Shown here one piece after another: positions 9,912 through 19,324 of a stretch of 64,000 nucleotides of DNA. This DNA is from Sepioteuthis lessoniana (taxonomy: Eukaryota > Mollusca > Cephalopoda > Myopsida > Loliginidae): contig OY757916.1 in the NCBI GenBank assembly GCA_963585895.1, forward strand, positions 18,311,629 through 18,375,628. Direction: 5' to 3'. Below the pieces are notes generated by a model. That model did no database searches. It saw nothing but the letters and a program-made list of their open reading frames with translations, and had not been told where the DNA came from. The position numbers and the translations under genes were made by a program. How positions within the stretch are numbered: position 1 is the first letter of the stretch; each line of letters opens with the position of its first letter.

Positions 9912-10062
9912 GCTAATGTCTCCTCGTGGATAAAGGTTAGAAGCTTTAGCTTGGCGTTTGAATCGACCGGGTTTCGATCCCAGTTACGGGAAGATACTGT
10001 CTAGCCACACTGATGAGTTCTGATAGAACGAAACAGATCTGTCTGTGGATGACTATATATAT
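9912..10062 (+). mobile_element. tRNA-derived SINE carrying a hammerhead ribozyme, copy 2 (best preserved)
   Basis: tRNA-like head with A-box-like 'gtggataaagg' (about 9929-9940) and a good B box 'ggtttcgatccc' (9970-9981), followed by 'agttacgggaaga'. Comparison with the copy at 43.9 kb gives a pairable acceptor stem (CUUCGUGG with CCACGGGAAG). The body that follows is a hammerhead fold (10,002-10,055), annotated separately, and the element ends in a TA run. SINE transcription would be by RNA polymerase III from the internal A and B boxes. Octopus tRNA-derived SINEs are known in general, but I cannot assign this one to a named family. Confidence 0.78.
10002..10055 (+). ncRNA. Hammerhead ribozyme, complete consensus core (type I)
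   Basis: Every conserved position can be placed. Stem I is CCACA (10005-10009) with UGUGG (10044-10048). The core CUGAUGA is 10010-10016. Stem II is GUUCU (10017-10021) with AGAAC (10025-10029) closed by GAU. GAA is 10030-10032. Stem III is ACA(G) (10033-10036) with (C)UGU (10039-10042), around a very short loop. The predicted cleavage is after C10043 in GUC. Stem I can extend by UAG (10002-10004) with CUA (10053-10055) across an AUGA bulge, which could provide tertiary contacts. Self-cleavage by transesterification is established for this motif; activity of this copy is inferred. Confidence 0.85.
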
Positions 10063-10064
10063 AT

Positions 10065-10250
10065 TAAAATGAAGAGATCCGCTAATGAATTTGGTATTTC
10101 AAATTTTTTTCTTTTATAACTTTACTCTTCACGTCTTGAAGAAGTTATATTCTTCGAGGCAAAAAACGTTGAAACACCTATGGAGCAAATTCATAAAAGA
10201 TAAATGTCTAAAATACCAAATTCACTGATGGACCTATTTATTTTATGATA
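10065..10250. other. Unassigned repeat-like stretch
   Basis: Contains 'cttgaagaagttatattctt' followed by 'aacgttgaaacacc', a self-complementary segment of the kind seen at retroelement 3' ends, and 'tgatggacctattta', which resembles 6400-6415. The family is not resolved. Confidence 0.35.
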
Positions 10251-10270
10251 TTTGCTTTTCTCTCGTTGCA

Positions 10271-10307
<37 letters not shown>

Positions 10308-10500
10308 TTTAATCAAACATGTATTAAGAAAGAAATTCTGCTTCGATGCCCAATACATAATGGGTAATAATAGATACTTTTCCCCAGAGAAAATCATTTT
10401 CTCGATGCCACGAGAAAATGAGAAATCTTGCGCTAATTCTTTTCAGACGAGCATAGACGAGGACGAATGTGACACCGAATATACGATTAATAATAAAAAA

Positions 10501-10542
<42 letters not shown>
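10271..10542. repeat. Two (TA)n microsatellites (10,271-10,305 and 10,505-10,542)
   Basis: Pure TA runs. The reading frame spanning them on the plus strand is explained by YI codon repeats. Confidence 0.9.
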
Positions 10543-10544
<2 letters not shown>

Positions 10545-10929
10545 TTTATTATTTCAGCTGCGTTCATCGCAAGGGTTAGTTTCATTTTACTTCAATTCTA
10601 AATTATTTGTTATCTTCGTAACTCCATTGTTACTTGCTGGAATAATTGCAAAAGTCGATCTACGTACGTGCAGCTAGCTTGTCATACTTGAAATATCCAC
10701 TTCACTTCATCATTTTTTTATTTTTATTTTCCACGACAGTAGGTATTTCTTTTACAACTAAGTCCAGACAAGTTTTTTTTGCTTCCTTTATTTTTTTTTG
10801 TCTCTCTCCTCCATCCCTCTTTCTTTTTGTCTATCTATCACGCACTCTCTCGCTCTCTTTATCACCCTCTCAGTACCTACCAATTGTGATTCAATCTATA
10901 TATTCAATCTATTTCCTGGATTTCTGGTA
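10545..10929. other. Pyrimidine-rich unassigned stretch
   Basis: Long T- and CT-rich run at 10,780-10,880. No gene recognised. Confidence 0.5.
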
Positions 10930-10936
10930 TTATTTA

Positions 10937-11142
10937 TTCAGCGAGACAGAGACTGTCACCCGAGGCCGTGATTCTCTTCTTCTATTGATTACTTTTCGAA
11001 AACAAGCTTCAGGTTGTATCTGATCTTTTACGTTCATCTGATGCTTGAGTGAGCGCTGAAGGAAATCTTTCTTGAAATAAAACACGTCTTTCCGGTCCAG
11101 CGCAAGCATGTACTGATTGTTTGCTCCTTGCTTAAGTCGCAC
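10937..11142 (-). other. Uncharacterised short ORF, possible exon
   Basis: Minus-strand frame of about 68 codons with mixed composition (contains MLALDRKDVFYFKKDF and QIQPEACFRKVINRRRE) and higher GC than its surroundings. It ends at a TAA overlapping an AATAAATAA string. No family is recognised, no convincing splice acceptor is seen upstream, and the frame opens directly after a stop. It could be a fragment of an unrecognised element or of a gene, or chance. Confidence 0.2.
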
Positions 11143-11550
11143 TTAATTTATACGATCTGTAGATTGACAAAAGTGACTTATTGGTCTATCGACGCCTCCT
11201 ACATCGTCATCCGATTATTACAAATGGGTCAATACAAAATACCACTCACACCCACATACTTACCTATATATATATATATCACAATTATCCTATGTGATTT
11301 TTACAGTTAATACCCTTACTGTTTGATGGCTGAGAACAAAGAATAAATTCAGCCATATTGATGATAAACTGATTTTGATTCTTTTATAAACAAATAACAA
11401 AAATAAGTAAATAGATAAAATAAAAAAAAAACAGATGCGTTCAAAAAAAAGGAAATATGATACCAGGTGAAAAACGTTAACACTCAAGCAAACAGAAATA
11501 GTGATATTTTTTTTTAAGTATTTAATTCGCGATAAAATTCCTCCCTCAAA
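11143..11550. other. Unassigned
   Basis: AT-rich with homopolymer runs. Nothing supportable. Confidence 0.5.
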
Positions 11551-11555
11551 ACATA

Positions 11556-12230
11556 ACTTGCCCAGTCGGCTGGGGCTGTAAGAATACACCGACTGCACCT
11601 CTGTAGAAGAGTAAGACCCCCCACCACCACCACCAACGAGAGTCTTGGATATGACAGTAAACAATCTGATGGTGAGGTTTCAGTAATGTTGGAGCTTTGG
11701 GGAATGCGAAACACCCCTTAATTGCCATTGCTCCCAGGTCCACTCTGGTGCGGAGTGGTAAAACCTGATAGGGTACTATCTATGGGTCAAATAGAACTAA
11801 ACCGTGTACTTACGCTAAACTGAATTATTTGAAATAGAACTGTTTTGATGTTTATACTTCCTACTTATGCTAAACTTAGCTGTTTTTGTATACTAAACTG
11901 AATTATTTGAAATAGAACTGTTTTGACATGTGTGTAAAACATCCATACTTATACAAAATTGCATTTTCTAAATTAGAACTGTTTGACAAAACTGAGTTGC
12001 TTGAAAAAAAATTTGACAATTAAATAGTGTACTTACACTAAACTGAATTGTTTAAAATAGAACTGTTTGACATTTAACTGTGTGTAAACAAAATCTTTCT
12101 TATTCTAAACTAAATTGTTTGAATTAGAACTGTTTGACTAAACTCAATAGCTTGAAATAGAAATATTTTGACAATTAAACTGTGTACTAATGCTAAACTG
12201 AATTGTTTGAAATAGAATTGATCCTTATCT
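11556..12230 (+). repeat. Family A repeat with expanded internal units, tail-less
   Basis: Head: 'cccagtcggctggggctgta', 'aatacaccgactgcacctct', 'caatctgatggtgaggtttc', 'ccaggtccactctgg'. It is followed by about ten diverged units of 'ctaaactgaattgtttgaaa' and 'tagaactgttttgacat'. No hairpin tail is present, so it is truncated. Spurious minus-strand frames lie over the head. Confidence 0.78.
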
Positions 12231-12364
12231 CTTTAGAAGGTTAGGGAACCAACCCTTATAACCGTTACTCTATGTGTCCTGCTGGACAATTCCAAGTGAA
12301 TTTTTGGGACTAATAAACTTATTGTTCTTACATAACCATGATTACTACTACTATGTATGATTTC

Positions 12365-12640
12365 TTTTTTTAATCTGGAAGTTGCAGGTTCAATCCTGAC
12401 TACAGGCGAGTAACAATACAGGAATACTTAGCACTTATACCCGCTTATGGTTAAAGGAATCAGATCAGGCGACTCCTGTGGATTAAATAAAGGACGTGGT
12501 TCGAAGTTCCGTGTAGGATCCCCAGTTCGACAAACACCTGAAAAAGACCGGAGGACATATCGGCCGAAACGTTTGAATATAACAATAAAGATGAAGACAT
12601 TAGTCCGAAAACCCTAAATGATAAAAATATTCCGTGGCAC
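12365..12640 (+). mobile_element. SINE-like sequence with a conserved CCGAAACGTT block
   Basis: B-box-like 'aggttcaatcctg' at 12,388. Further on, 'acctgaaaaagaccgg' pairs partly with 'tatcggccgaaacgtttg', then 'ataacaataaagatgaag' and 'ctaaatgataaaa'. The second half recurs inverted at 20,870-20,960. The fold resembles hairpins near retroelement 3' ends, but a hammerhead core (CUGAUGA) is not present. Confidence 0.5.
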
Positions 12641-12759
12641 TGTTAGAAAAATATATCATTAGTAAAAATAGAGCTATAATTTTAAATAAATATAGGTTTC
12701 TTAGGAAAAATTAATTCTCTTATTATCAATTGTAATTACATTTTTTTTTAAAGAATGGC

Positions 12760-12972
12760 GAAAAAACGGAACCCCTCTGAAACTAGTAGACAAATTCACA
12801 TATCTAGGAAGCAGCGTCTCATCAACCGAAAAGGACATCGAAACGCGGCTAACGAAGGCATGGACAGCTATCAATAGGCTCTGTCAGAGGCGATGAACGA
12901 TAGAGAAAAGTGGCGAGAGAGGGTCAGGGATATCCGTGCTAGCGGCACGACATGATGATGATGATGATGATG
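12760..12972 (+). pseudogene. RTE-like LINE copy with internal deletion
   Basis: Starts in the C-terminal coding part ('acccctctgaaactagtaga', 'ctaggaagcagcgtctc') and runs to 'atcaataggctct'. It then jumps directly to 'gtcagaggcgatgaacgata' and the ATG-repeat tail. Relative to the 1-2.5 kb copy, about 400 bp is missing between these points. Confidence 0.85.
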
Positions 12973-13087
12973 AGGATTTGATAAGGAGATAAACAGTACC
13001 AAGTAATCTCATCTACCCAAATAAATGAAGGATGCAGAATAATACTCTGATGATCAGCTGTTCTATGACATAAAGACAGTGGGAAGT

Positions 13088-13380
13088 ACTCGTATTATAA
13101 TAGTCATTGTCGTCGTAAATGGACTCCGCAAAACGAGTTCAAATCATGGATTAGACTGATTGCATTTTACATAGCTACAATACCCTTAGGATATGTATGA
13201 ATCCAATGATTCTCCCTCCAGTTAACGGCGAATAGTAGGGTACACTGGACCCTTTAACCTTGATATAGCAACCAGTCAAGGAGAAAAAAAGCTTTGAATT
13301 CTGACGTTTTAAACTTCACTAAAAAAAACTGACCGCGAGTCACGTCCTGCTTGAGCGTAAGGGTTGTTAAATTGATATAC
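13088..13380 (+). mobile_element. SINE family C, copy 1
   Basis: tRNA-like head remnant with 'gagttcaaatcatgga' (B box), then 'agactgattgcattttacat', 'tatgaatccaatgattctcc', 'agtagggtacactgga' and 'gtcctgcttgagcgtaaggg'. It aligns throughout with the minus-strand copies at 18.5 and 19.9 kb. Confidence 0.78.
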
Positions 13381-14620
13381 AAAGATATATATATCATCCA
13401 ACTGCTTTGGAGAAAAATGAAATAATATCGTGTCTGGATGGTGAGTTATGAATAAAACAAAATTAGTATTTGAAGCAGAAATATACTTTTTAATTTAAGT
13501 CAGATCAACGCTTCTACCTTGTTGGTGGTGGCATGTAACCAAAATAGAATATGGTGCATATGTAAGGCAAGGGTATTTAGTTCCTCATTACATTACCTGA
13601 CTGTGACATTGAAGAAATTTAAACATAAATATGCGTCTTGTGACGAGGGAGGGATCAACGAAGGCCATTATATACATACGTAAGGGGCAGTCAGGATGAA
13701 AGTTTGACAGTCAGAAAATAAGATTTGGGAGTTGAAGCCAGCTACGTATGTAATACACTTAGGGTAATAATTGTATTAGCTATTTTATTTGTACAGGTAA
13801 AAATGGTAAGTCACTTAGAGTGTGGGTATATATCATCACTGAGGTCATATAGTGAAATATTTCCGTGCCCTCGGATGACGGTTACAGATTATTTAGTTTG
13901 ACAGGTTGTTTTAAGATTCGCGTATGCTTAAATTTTGAATCCAGGGAAGCTCATTTAGCTATCGGATATGAAAAATAAATTAATCAAATACTTAGTTGAA
14001 GTAAGACTAAAAGCTAGGGGACACGTGTAGGGATCATGTTTTGGCAAATGCAATAATTAGGAAGATTAACGTCACACCGGAAAGGTTAAGACACAAGTCT
14101 TTATAACATTAGCTGAATGAGATAATTAATAGATTAAATAAGAAAAGATAATTTTGAATTCACCAATCGGTCGTTGAAGTTAGTGGGGAGTTGGATGTTG
14201 CTGACGGCAGTTAGAGTTGGTTCGTCAGAGTGGACAAGGTCGGGGCTGTGTGTCTCTCTTTGGTGTGTCGGCTAAGCTGGGGTTCATTCATTGACCCTTG
14301 CGATGTTTTCTTCGTGTTACGTTTATTGCTAGAAAAGTGTTGGGTACGAATAAAACACCTTCGTATTTGGAACGACTGAGTCACCTTGTATTTGAAGCAG
14401 TGTAGCATCTATTGATGTCTGAGATGGTATCGTAGTGTTATTCTCGTGGGGTGGGGGTTCAAAGAGAAAGAAGATGAATTATTTCCAGAAAGATGACTTT
14501 GACTCAAACCATACCAAATACGAGAAATAACAAAACAATAGTAATAAAACCTTATTGAATTTGTAAAAATCAAAAGATTCATTTTCTTCCTTTATTTTTA
14601 AATGTATTTTTTGATCAGAC
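13381..14620. other. Unassigned intergenic stretch
   Basis: No recognised repeat or gene. The short frame at 14,211-14,408 (minus) has no identifiable domain. Confidence 0.5.
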
Positions 14621-14624
14621 CACC

Positions 14625-15650
14625 ATCAACCCAGTCGTTGTAGCTTATGATATAATGACTGCATCCAATACACAAAAGTAAGTCCCCCCACCAACCAAAG
14701 TATGACATTCGATTGCATCTGACAGTGAGGCTCCAGTTCTGAGTGTTATATATTGACCCTTGACCGAGTCGTAAATCAGAGATGCACCTGTGTAAAGAAG
14801 CGAAAGAAAAAGCGGAGGCAAGTGGACGTTATGAAAGAATATAGGCAGGTGCCGGCGGCAGTTGAGTTAGTTGGTACAGGGATGCCAGAGTGAGGGTCAG
14901 TTTGCAGACTGAGGGCTGTGGCCCTCAGAGACCCCGGTTGAGCAACCCAGCTAAGATGCGGAAGAAGTGCTAAGTGAGTTCTTGAAGATAACACAGCATG
15001 CTATGGTCAAGAGAAGATGTTGGGTCAATATAGCAGTCTGTCTGTGTCTCCACCCATTTCTCACACACCATAGAAACATCATCCCTTTCAAGAATAAAGT
15101 GTAAGAGATACATTTTTTTTATAAAGAAGTGTGTTCGTTCATTCATTGATGTTCGTAAATTATGTTTGATTATGTTTCCGCTTATATTTGTATCACGGCT
15201 CTACAACATGAGGAGTGTAGAATAACCATTCATTACTGTTGCTAGTAGATCCACTCTGATTCTAAGCAGTACCATCTGTTAGGGTCCCATCTAAGGGTCA
15301 AATTGCTCTGTTTGAAAAATATCTGTATTGGATAGAATACTTGAGAACATATAACTGTGCACAAACAAATGATTATTAGTAAATAGAATTATTGATGTTT
15401 GATAGAAATACTTGAAATCATTTAACTTTATGCAAATTATTTGTATTAAGTTCCTTAAAGCTGTAATTATTTACGAAGGACTATCATTGTTTGTTACTTG
15501 AAACGATAAAATTGGTTGTAAAATTATTGGTATTAGATATGAATACATGAGTGTAAACAAATGATATTAAACTGGAATAATTACCTTGGAACATATAATT
15601 TAGTATTAAACAGGAATATTTGAAAACATACAAATGTGAGCAAATAAGTG
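14625..15650 (+). repeat. Family A repeat (variant internal units) split by a solo LTR
   Basis: The head begins at 14,628 ('ccagtcgttgtagcttatga') and reaches 'gtgaggctccagttctgag'. After the LTR it resumes 'gagtgtagaataaccattca' and 'agatccactctga'. The internal units are a second type ('gatagaaatacttgaaatca', 'tgtgcacaaacaaatgatta'). Confidence 0.72.
14744..15208 (+). mobile_element. Solo LTR, family L1, copy 2
   Basis: Begins TGTTATATATTGACCC and ends GGCTCTACAACA. It is flanked by TGAG at 14,740-14,743 and 15,209-15,212. Removing it and one TGAG restores a continuous family A head, which proves insertion. AATAAA is present near 15,095. It is 465 bp, shorter than copy 1, with no coding region. 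Confidence 0.85.
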
Positions 15651-15833
15651 ACTGGAAGTTCTCCGTGGCGTACTGGGTAAAGTAGTGGACTCCAGCTTCG
15701 AAGAAAGTGAGTTCGAAACCCAGTCACGTTATTATGTTCACTTTTAGACTAATCCTCTTGGGAAAGCGAATAAACGCCTTTATCCCTCTAGCTTTAGGTT
15801 AAATAGTTCCACAACTGTTTTTCTACGAAGATA

Positions 15834-16744
15834 CAGGGTGGAACGATAAAATTGTCGCCCAAGAAAAGACGACATGATTCCATTTCCCTTTAATGAAAAC
15901 CGGTTTTCTTTTTTCTTTTTTTTTCTTTTTTTGCCGACCATCTACCAGTTGGCCAGTTGTGTACAAATCCCAATAGCTATAGGAGCCTTCTATCATGTCT
16001 GAAAGTGACACAATGTTCAACGAGCGAGATCGGAGATGCGCCGCTATACAACTCTCTACCGATCCAAGTTATGGCAACAGGACCATTGCCAGCACCCTCA
16101 AAATGCAAATCTGGATTGCCACGAATAACAGGGACGTGCTCAGGGTGTTTAAAACAAAGTTTCCGGTTACGGCTATGGTCTTTGGTGTGGTTTCAAGTGA
16201 GGGCCACATCATACCACCTCACGTCTTCGAAGTCGACTTGAAAATCAGCACCAAAGTGTACCTGGATGTGCTGAAGAGTATGGTGATCCCCTGGTGCAAT
16301 CAGGTGGCCGGTGGGAGACCCTGGGTGTGGCAGCATGGCTCGGCGTCGGCCCACAAGTCCAAAGAGACCCAGGCTTGGCTTCAGAAGGAGTGCTATGATT
16401 TCTCTCACTGGCCCCCCTCCTCCCCCGACCTGAACCCGCTCGACTACTTCGTTTGGTCATACGTCGAGAACATCACCAATATGACCTCCCACAACACCAA
16501 AACCAGCCTGATCGCCGCCATCCGCCGAGTATTCGCCGAGCTCCCGCCGGCGCTTGTAGAAAAGGCATGTTCCCAGTTCTGGATCCGTATCGAGGCGGTG
16601 ATTGAGGCTGAAGGCGGCTACATTGAATAGATGTCAGCTCTACTACATAATCAAGTTACCTGAATTGATTTTTTTCAATAAAAGTTTTAAAATAAAGCTG
16701 TAGTATTGTTTTCTTTAGGACGACAATTTTATCGTTCCACCCTG
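15834..16744 (+). mobile_element. Internally deleted mariner-type transposon with intact terminal inverted repeats
   Basis: The left end CAGGGTGGAACGATAAAATT (15,834) and the inverted right end finishing at 16,744 match over about 24-28 bp, and both abut TA (15,832-15,833 and 16,745-16,746). Total 911 bp, shorter than usual for an autonomous mariner (about 1.3 kb), because the middle of the transposase is missing. It sits inside a SINE, so it is the younger element. Confidence 0.92.
15995..16630 (+). pseudogene. mariner/Tc1-superfamily transposase, in-frame internal deletion (211 aa)
   Basis: The ORF starts inside the left part of the transposon and stops just before the right repeat. Residues 1-30 resemble the family N-terminus. 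From about residue 55 (FKTKFPVTAMVFGVVSSEGH) the catalytic half follows, ending in RIEAVIEAEGGYIE. The stretch with most of the helix-turn-helix DNA-binding region and the first catalytic Asp is absent, yet the frame is kept. The position of the second catalytic Asp (usual QDxAPAH context) reads WQHGSASAH, a Gly at residue 115. The third acidic residue is present in SPDLNPLDYFVW (D150). The protein cannot be catalytically competent. The element could move only with a transposase supplied by a complete copy. Confidence 0.88.
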
Positions 16745-16854
16745 TAGATTTGATATTAAATAACCAGTGATGGTTGATATGTCATTGAACAAAGAACTCG
16801 AACGAAACCAAATAAATGATTATAGGCTTATAAACGCAATTAAAAATAAATCAT

Positions 16855-16912
16855 ATTACGACATTGAATAACTCACAAAGAGTTGATATGCCGCTAAGCA
16901 ACCAAACCAACT
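16855..16912 (+). repeat. Isolated hairpin tail (family A/B)
   Basis: 'cattgaataactcacaaaga', 'gttgatatgccgctaagc', 'aaccaaaccaac': the shared tail without a head directly upstream. Confidence 0.6.
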
Positions 16913-17060
16913 CCACGTGTTATACCCTATCCTTGTTAGCTTCCTACGCGTAATGATAACAGTTTCGGCGTACTGCCACGCCCAGCGCAACCGGCAGCCT
17001 TGGCAACTTGACAGGCTTTTATTTTATCTTATCTACAGAGTCGTGCATCTCTTTGTCCCT

Positions 17061-17385
17061 TCGACCCAGTCGCTTGGAGCTGTAGAATACGCTGACGGCA
17101 TTTCTGTAGAGAGATAAGACATTACCAACAAGACTCCTGGATATAATCCTAAACAGCATCTGATGCTACGGCTCAAGTCCTAGAGCTTTGGGAAATGTGG
17201 ACTACCCCTTCATTGCTATTACTCCCAGATCCACTCAGAACTGGAGTAGTAGTGCCTGTTAGGGTCCCAACTATGGGTTAAATCCATTTAATCCTTTACC
17301 ATGCTATCTAACAGTGGCAAATAAAACTATTAATGTTAGATAGCAATACTTGAAACCATTTAACCGTGGGCAAAGAAATGAGACT
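17061..17385 (+). repeat. Family A repeat, variant internal units
   Basis: Head 'acccagtcgcttggagctgt' to 'agatccactcagaactggag', then 'aactattaatgttagatagc' and 'caatacttgaaaccatttaa'. It ends where the next family A head begins. Confidence 0.72.
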
Positions 17386-17411
17386 TTGCTCGAGTCAAAA
17401 TTGCTACCAAC

Positions 17412-18447
17412 AAACTATTGCCCAATCGGCTGGGGTTGTAGAATACATCGACTGCTACTCAGCAGAGGGGTAAAACCACCCTCAACGAGTACCCTGGATA
17501 TGACAGTAAACAATCTGATGGTGAGGTTCCAGTGATGCTGGGGCTTTGAGGAATTCAGGTTACCTCTTCATTGCCATTGCTCCCAGGTCCACTCTGGCCC
17601 AGAGTGGTTGCACCTGATAAGGTACCTATCTATGGGTTAAATAGAACTGGTGGTTCCTTAACTTTATTGTTTTTTGTATTTAAACTGCGTATTTGTGCAA
17701 AACTGAATTGTTTAAAATAGAACTGTTTTGACATTTATACTGCGTACTTATTCTAAACTGAATTATCTGAAAAAACTGTTTTGATATGTGCATTGCCCAG
17801 TCGACTGGGGCTATAGAATACAACGACTGCAGAGGTGGAATTCCCCTAACGACTGTCCTGGATATGACACTAAACAGTGTGATGGTGAGGTTCCAGTAAT
17901 GCAGGAGCTTTGGGGAATGCAGAGTATTCCTTCATTGCCATTGCTCCCAGGTTCACTCTGGCCCGGAATGGTAGCACCTGATAGGGTCCTATCTAGGGGT
18001 TAAATAAAACTAAACTGCTTACTTATGCTAAACTGAATTGTTTAAATTAAAACTGTTTAACTAAACGTAATCGATTGAAATAGAAATGTCTTTGACAATT
18101 AAACTGTGTACTTACATTTGAAGTACGTACTTATGCTAAACTGAATTGTTTGAAATGGAACTGTTTCTGACTTTGAAGCTGTATTTACGCTAAACTGATT
18201 TGTTTGATATAAAACTGTTTTGACATTTAACTGTGCGTAAACAAAATCTGTACTTATACTAAACAGAATTAGCTGAATTAGAACTTTTTGACTAAACTAA
18301 ATAGCGTGAAATAGAAATGTTTCTGACAATTGAACTATGTTCTCATGATAAACTGAATTGTTTGAAATAGAACTGATTATTTGTATAAAAGTGGATTTGG
18401 CATTAGATAACCTAGAAAGGTTGATATGCCATAAAACCCAACCAACC
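17412..18447 (+). repeat. Two nested family A repeats ending in a complete hairpin tail
   Basis: Head 1 at 17,412 ('cccaatcggctggggttgta') and head 2 at 17,793 ('cccagtcgactggggctata'). Each is followed by 'ctaaactgaattgtttgaaa' internal units. The shared end is 'gatttggcattagataacct', 'agaaaggttgatatgccata', 'aaacccaaccaaccaac'. This is one of the clearest full-length examples of head, internal units and tail. Confidence 0.78.
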
Positions 18448-18473
18448 AACTATTCAATCACAAATCCTATACA

Positions 18474-18477
<4 letters not shown>

Positions 18478-18513
<36 letters not shown>
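18478..18513. repeat. (TA)n microsatellite
   Basis: Pure TA run between a family A tail and SINE family C. Confidence 0.92.
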
Positions 18514-18514
<1 letters not shown>

Positions 18515-18518
<4 letters not shown>

Positions 18519-18772
18519 GAACCCCTCCGCTCAAGTGGAGGTTACCAGATTTGAATTCAGAGTTTTTCTTCGCCTCGTCCGATCGACCTCCCAAGGTAAA
18601 GACACCAGTTTGACGTTCTATTTATCCATAGTCGGAGGGAAAATATTCGGATTCATACCTTTCCCTAGGGTTTTAACGCCGTGGAAAATGTAAGCGGATT
18701 CGTCCTGGATTTGAACTATGATTGCCGTGTCCAATTCCTACGACTGTAACCTTTACACCACGGACGCCCCAT
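18515..18772 (-). mobile_element. SINE family C, copy 2
   Basis: Minus-strand head 'cgtccgtggtgtaaaggtta' (A box) and 'tagttcaaatccagga' (B box), with body and 3' end ('cggaggggttcggtaaat') matching copies 1 and 3. It abuts the TA run at its 3' end. Confidence 0.8.
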
Positions 18773-18784
18773 ATATATTTGATA

Positions 18785-19215
18785 CATATTTATAAATAGG
18801 ATATAACATTAAGCTACAAGGGTTGATATGCCACAAAACACAAATAATCAACCAACCTTGTCTCTTATTTCCGATAATGATGTTGCGTTGATTAAGAAGC
18901 GTCTTATTTCTGTTGAAGTTTGCCTTTATCTTCTCTTGAGATCGTCACGTTCTTATTCAGTCACTTTTACGAGAGAGCACACAACACTGCTGAATGATCT
19001 AATCAGTTGATTAGTGGAACCTTTGAGCATTTGATAAGAATGCTTGAAACGATGCAAAAGTGGGAAAATAAATGATTACAGCTAAATGAAAGTTCAATTG
19101 AAAGAAAATACCATGAAACATTGAAAATATAGTTAATACAATCAAATATTTAGAAATAAGTCTTATTTCGGCTTTAAGTAACCCATAATGAGTTGATATG
19201 CTGTTAAATAAGCCA
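18785..19215 (+). repeat. Hairpin-tail fragments with variant internal units
   Basis: A tail at 18,805-18,850 ('gttgatatgccacaaaacac') and a second at 19,180-19,215 ('gagttgatatgctgttaaa'). The latter is preceded by 'gaatgcttgaaacgatgcaa' and 'aataaatgattacagcta' internal units. No heads. Confidence 0.55.
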
Positions 19216-19324
19216 AGCAAATTCAAACAGTCGGACAAATCACCCAGCAATAGAAGAAGAAAACGTCCTTTCCTCGAAACCGATAACGAACGTTAGTAAT
19301 TTTTACGGTTATTTTTCCAAGCAT

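Larger units (their letters stand above)
15652..16805 (+). mobile_element. SINE family B (tRNA head, hairpin tail) split by a mariner
   Basis: Head 'gtggcgtactgggtaaagta' and B box 'gagttcgaaaccc', body 'cacttttagactaatcctct', 'gttaaatagttccacaactg'. After the mariner it continues 'gatttgatattaaataacca', 'gatggttgatatgtcattga', which is the hairpin tail. The two halves join at the TA used by the mariner. Confidence 0.8.

Noticed and set aside
10120-10165. 'ttgaagaag...gttgaaacacc' as a ribozyme
   Set aside because: Hairpin-like and has GAAAC, but lacks the CUGAUGA core and a stem I partner.
11514-11743. Overlapping minus-strand frames near 11.6 kb
   Set aside because: They lie over a family A repeat head; the same sequence elsewhere has no conserved frame.
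13040-13075. 'ctgatgatcagctg' as a hammerhead core
   Set aside because: CUGAUGA is present but no GAAA and no pairing partners follow at the right distance.
14211-14408. 65-codon minus-strand frame
   Set aside because: No motif, no splice signals and ordinary length for chance in this composition.
16193-16460. Minus-strand frames opposite the mariner transposase
   Set aside because: Shadows of the transposase frame; no independent motifs.
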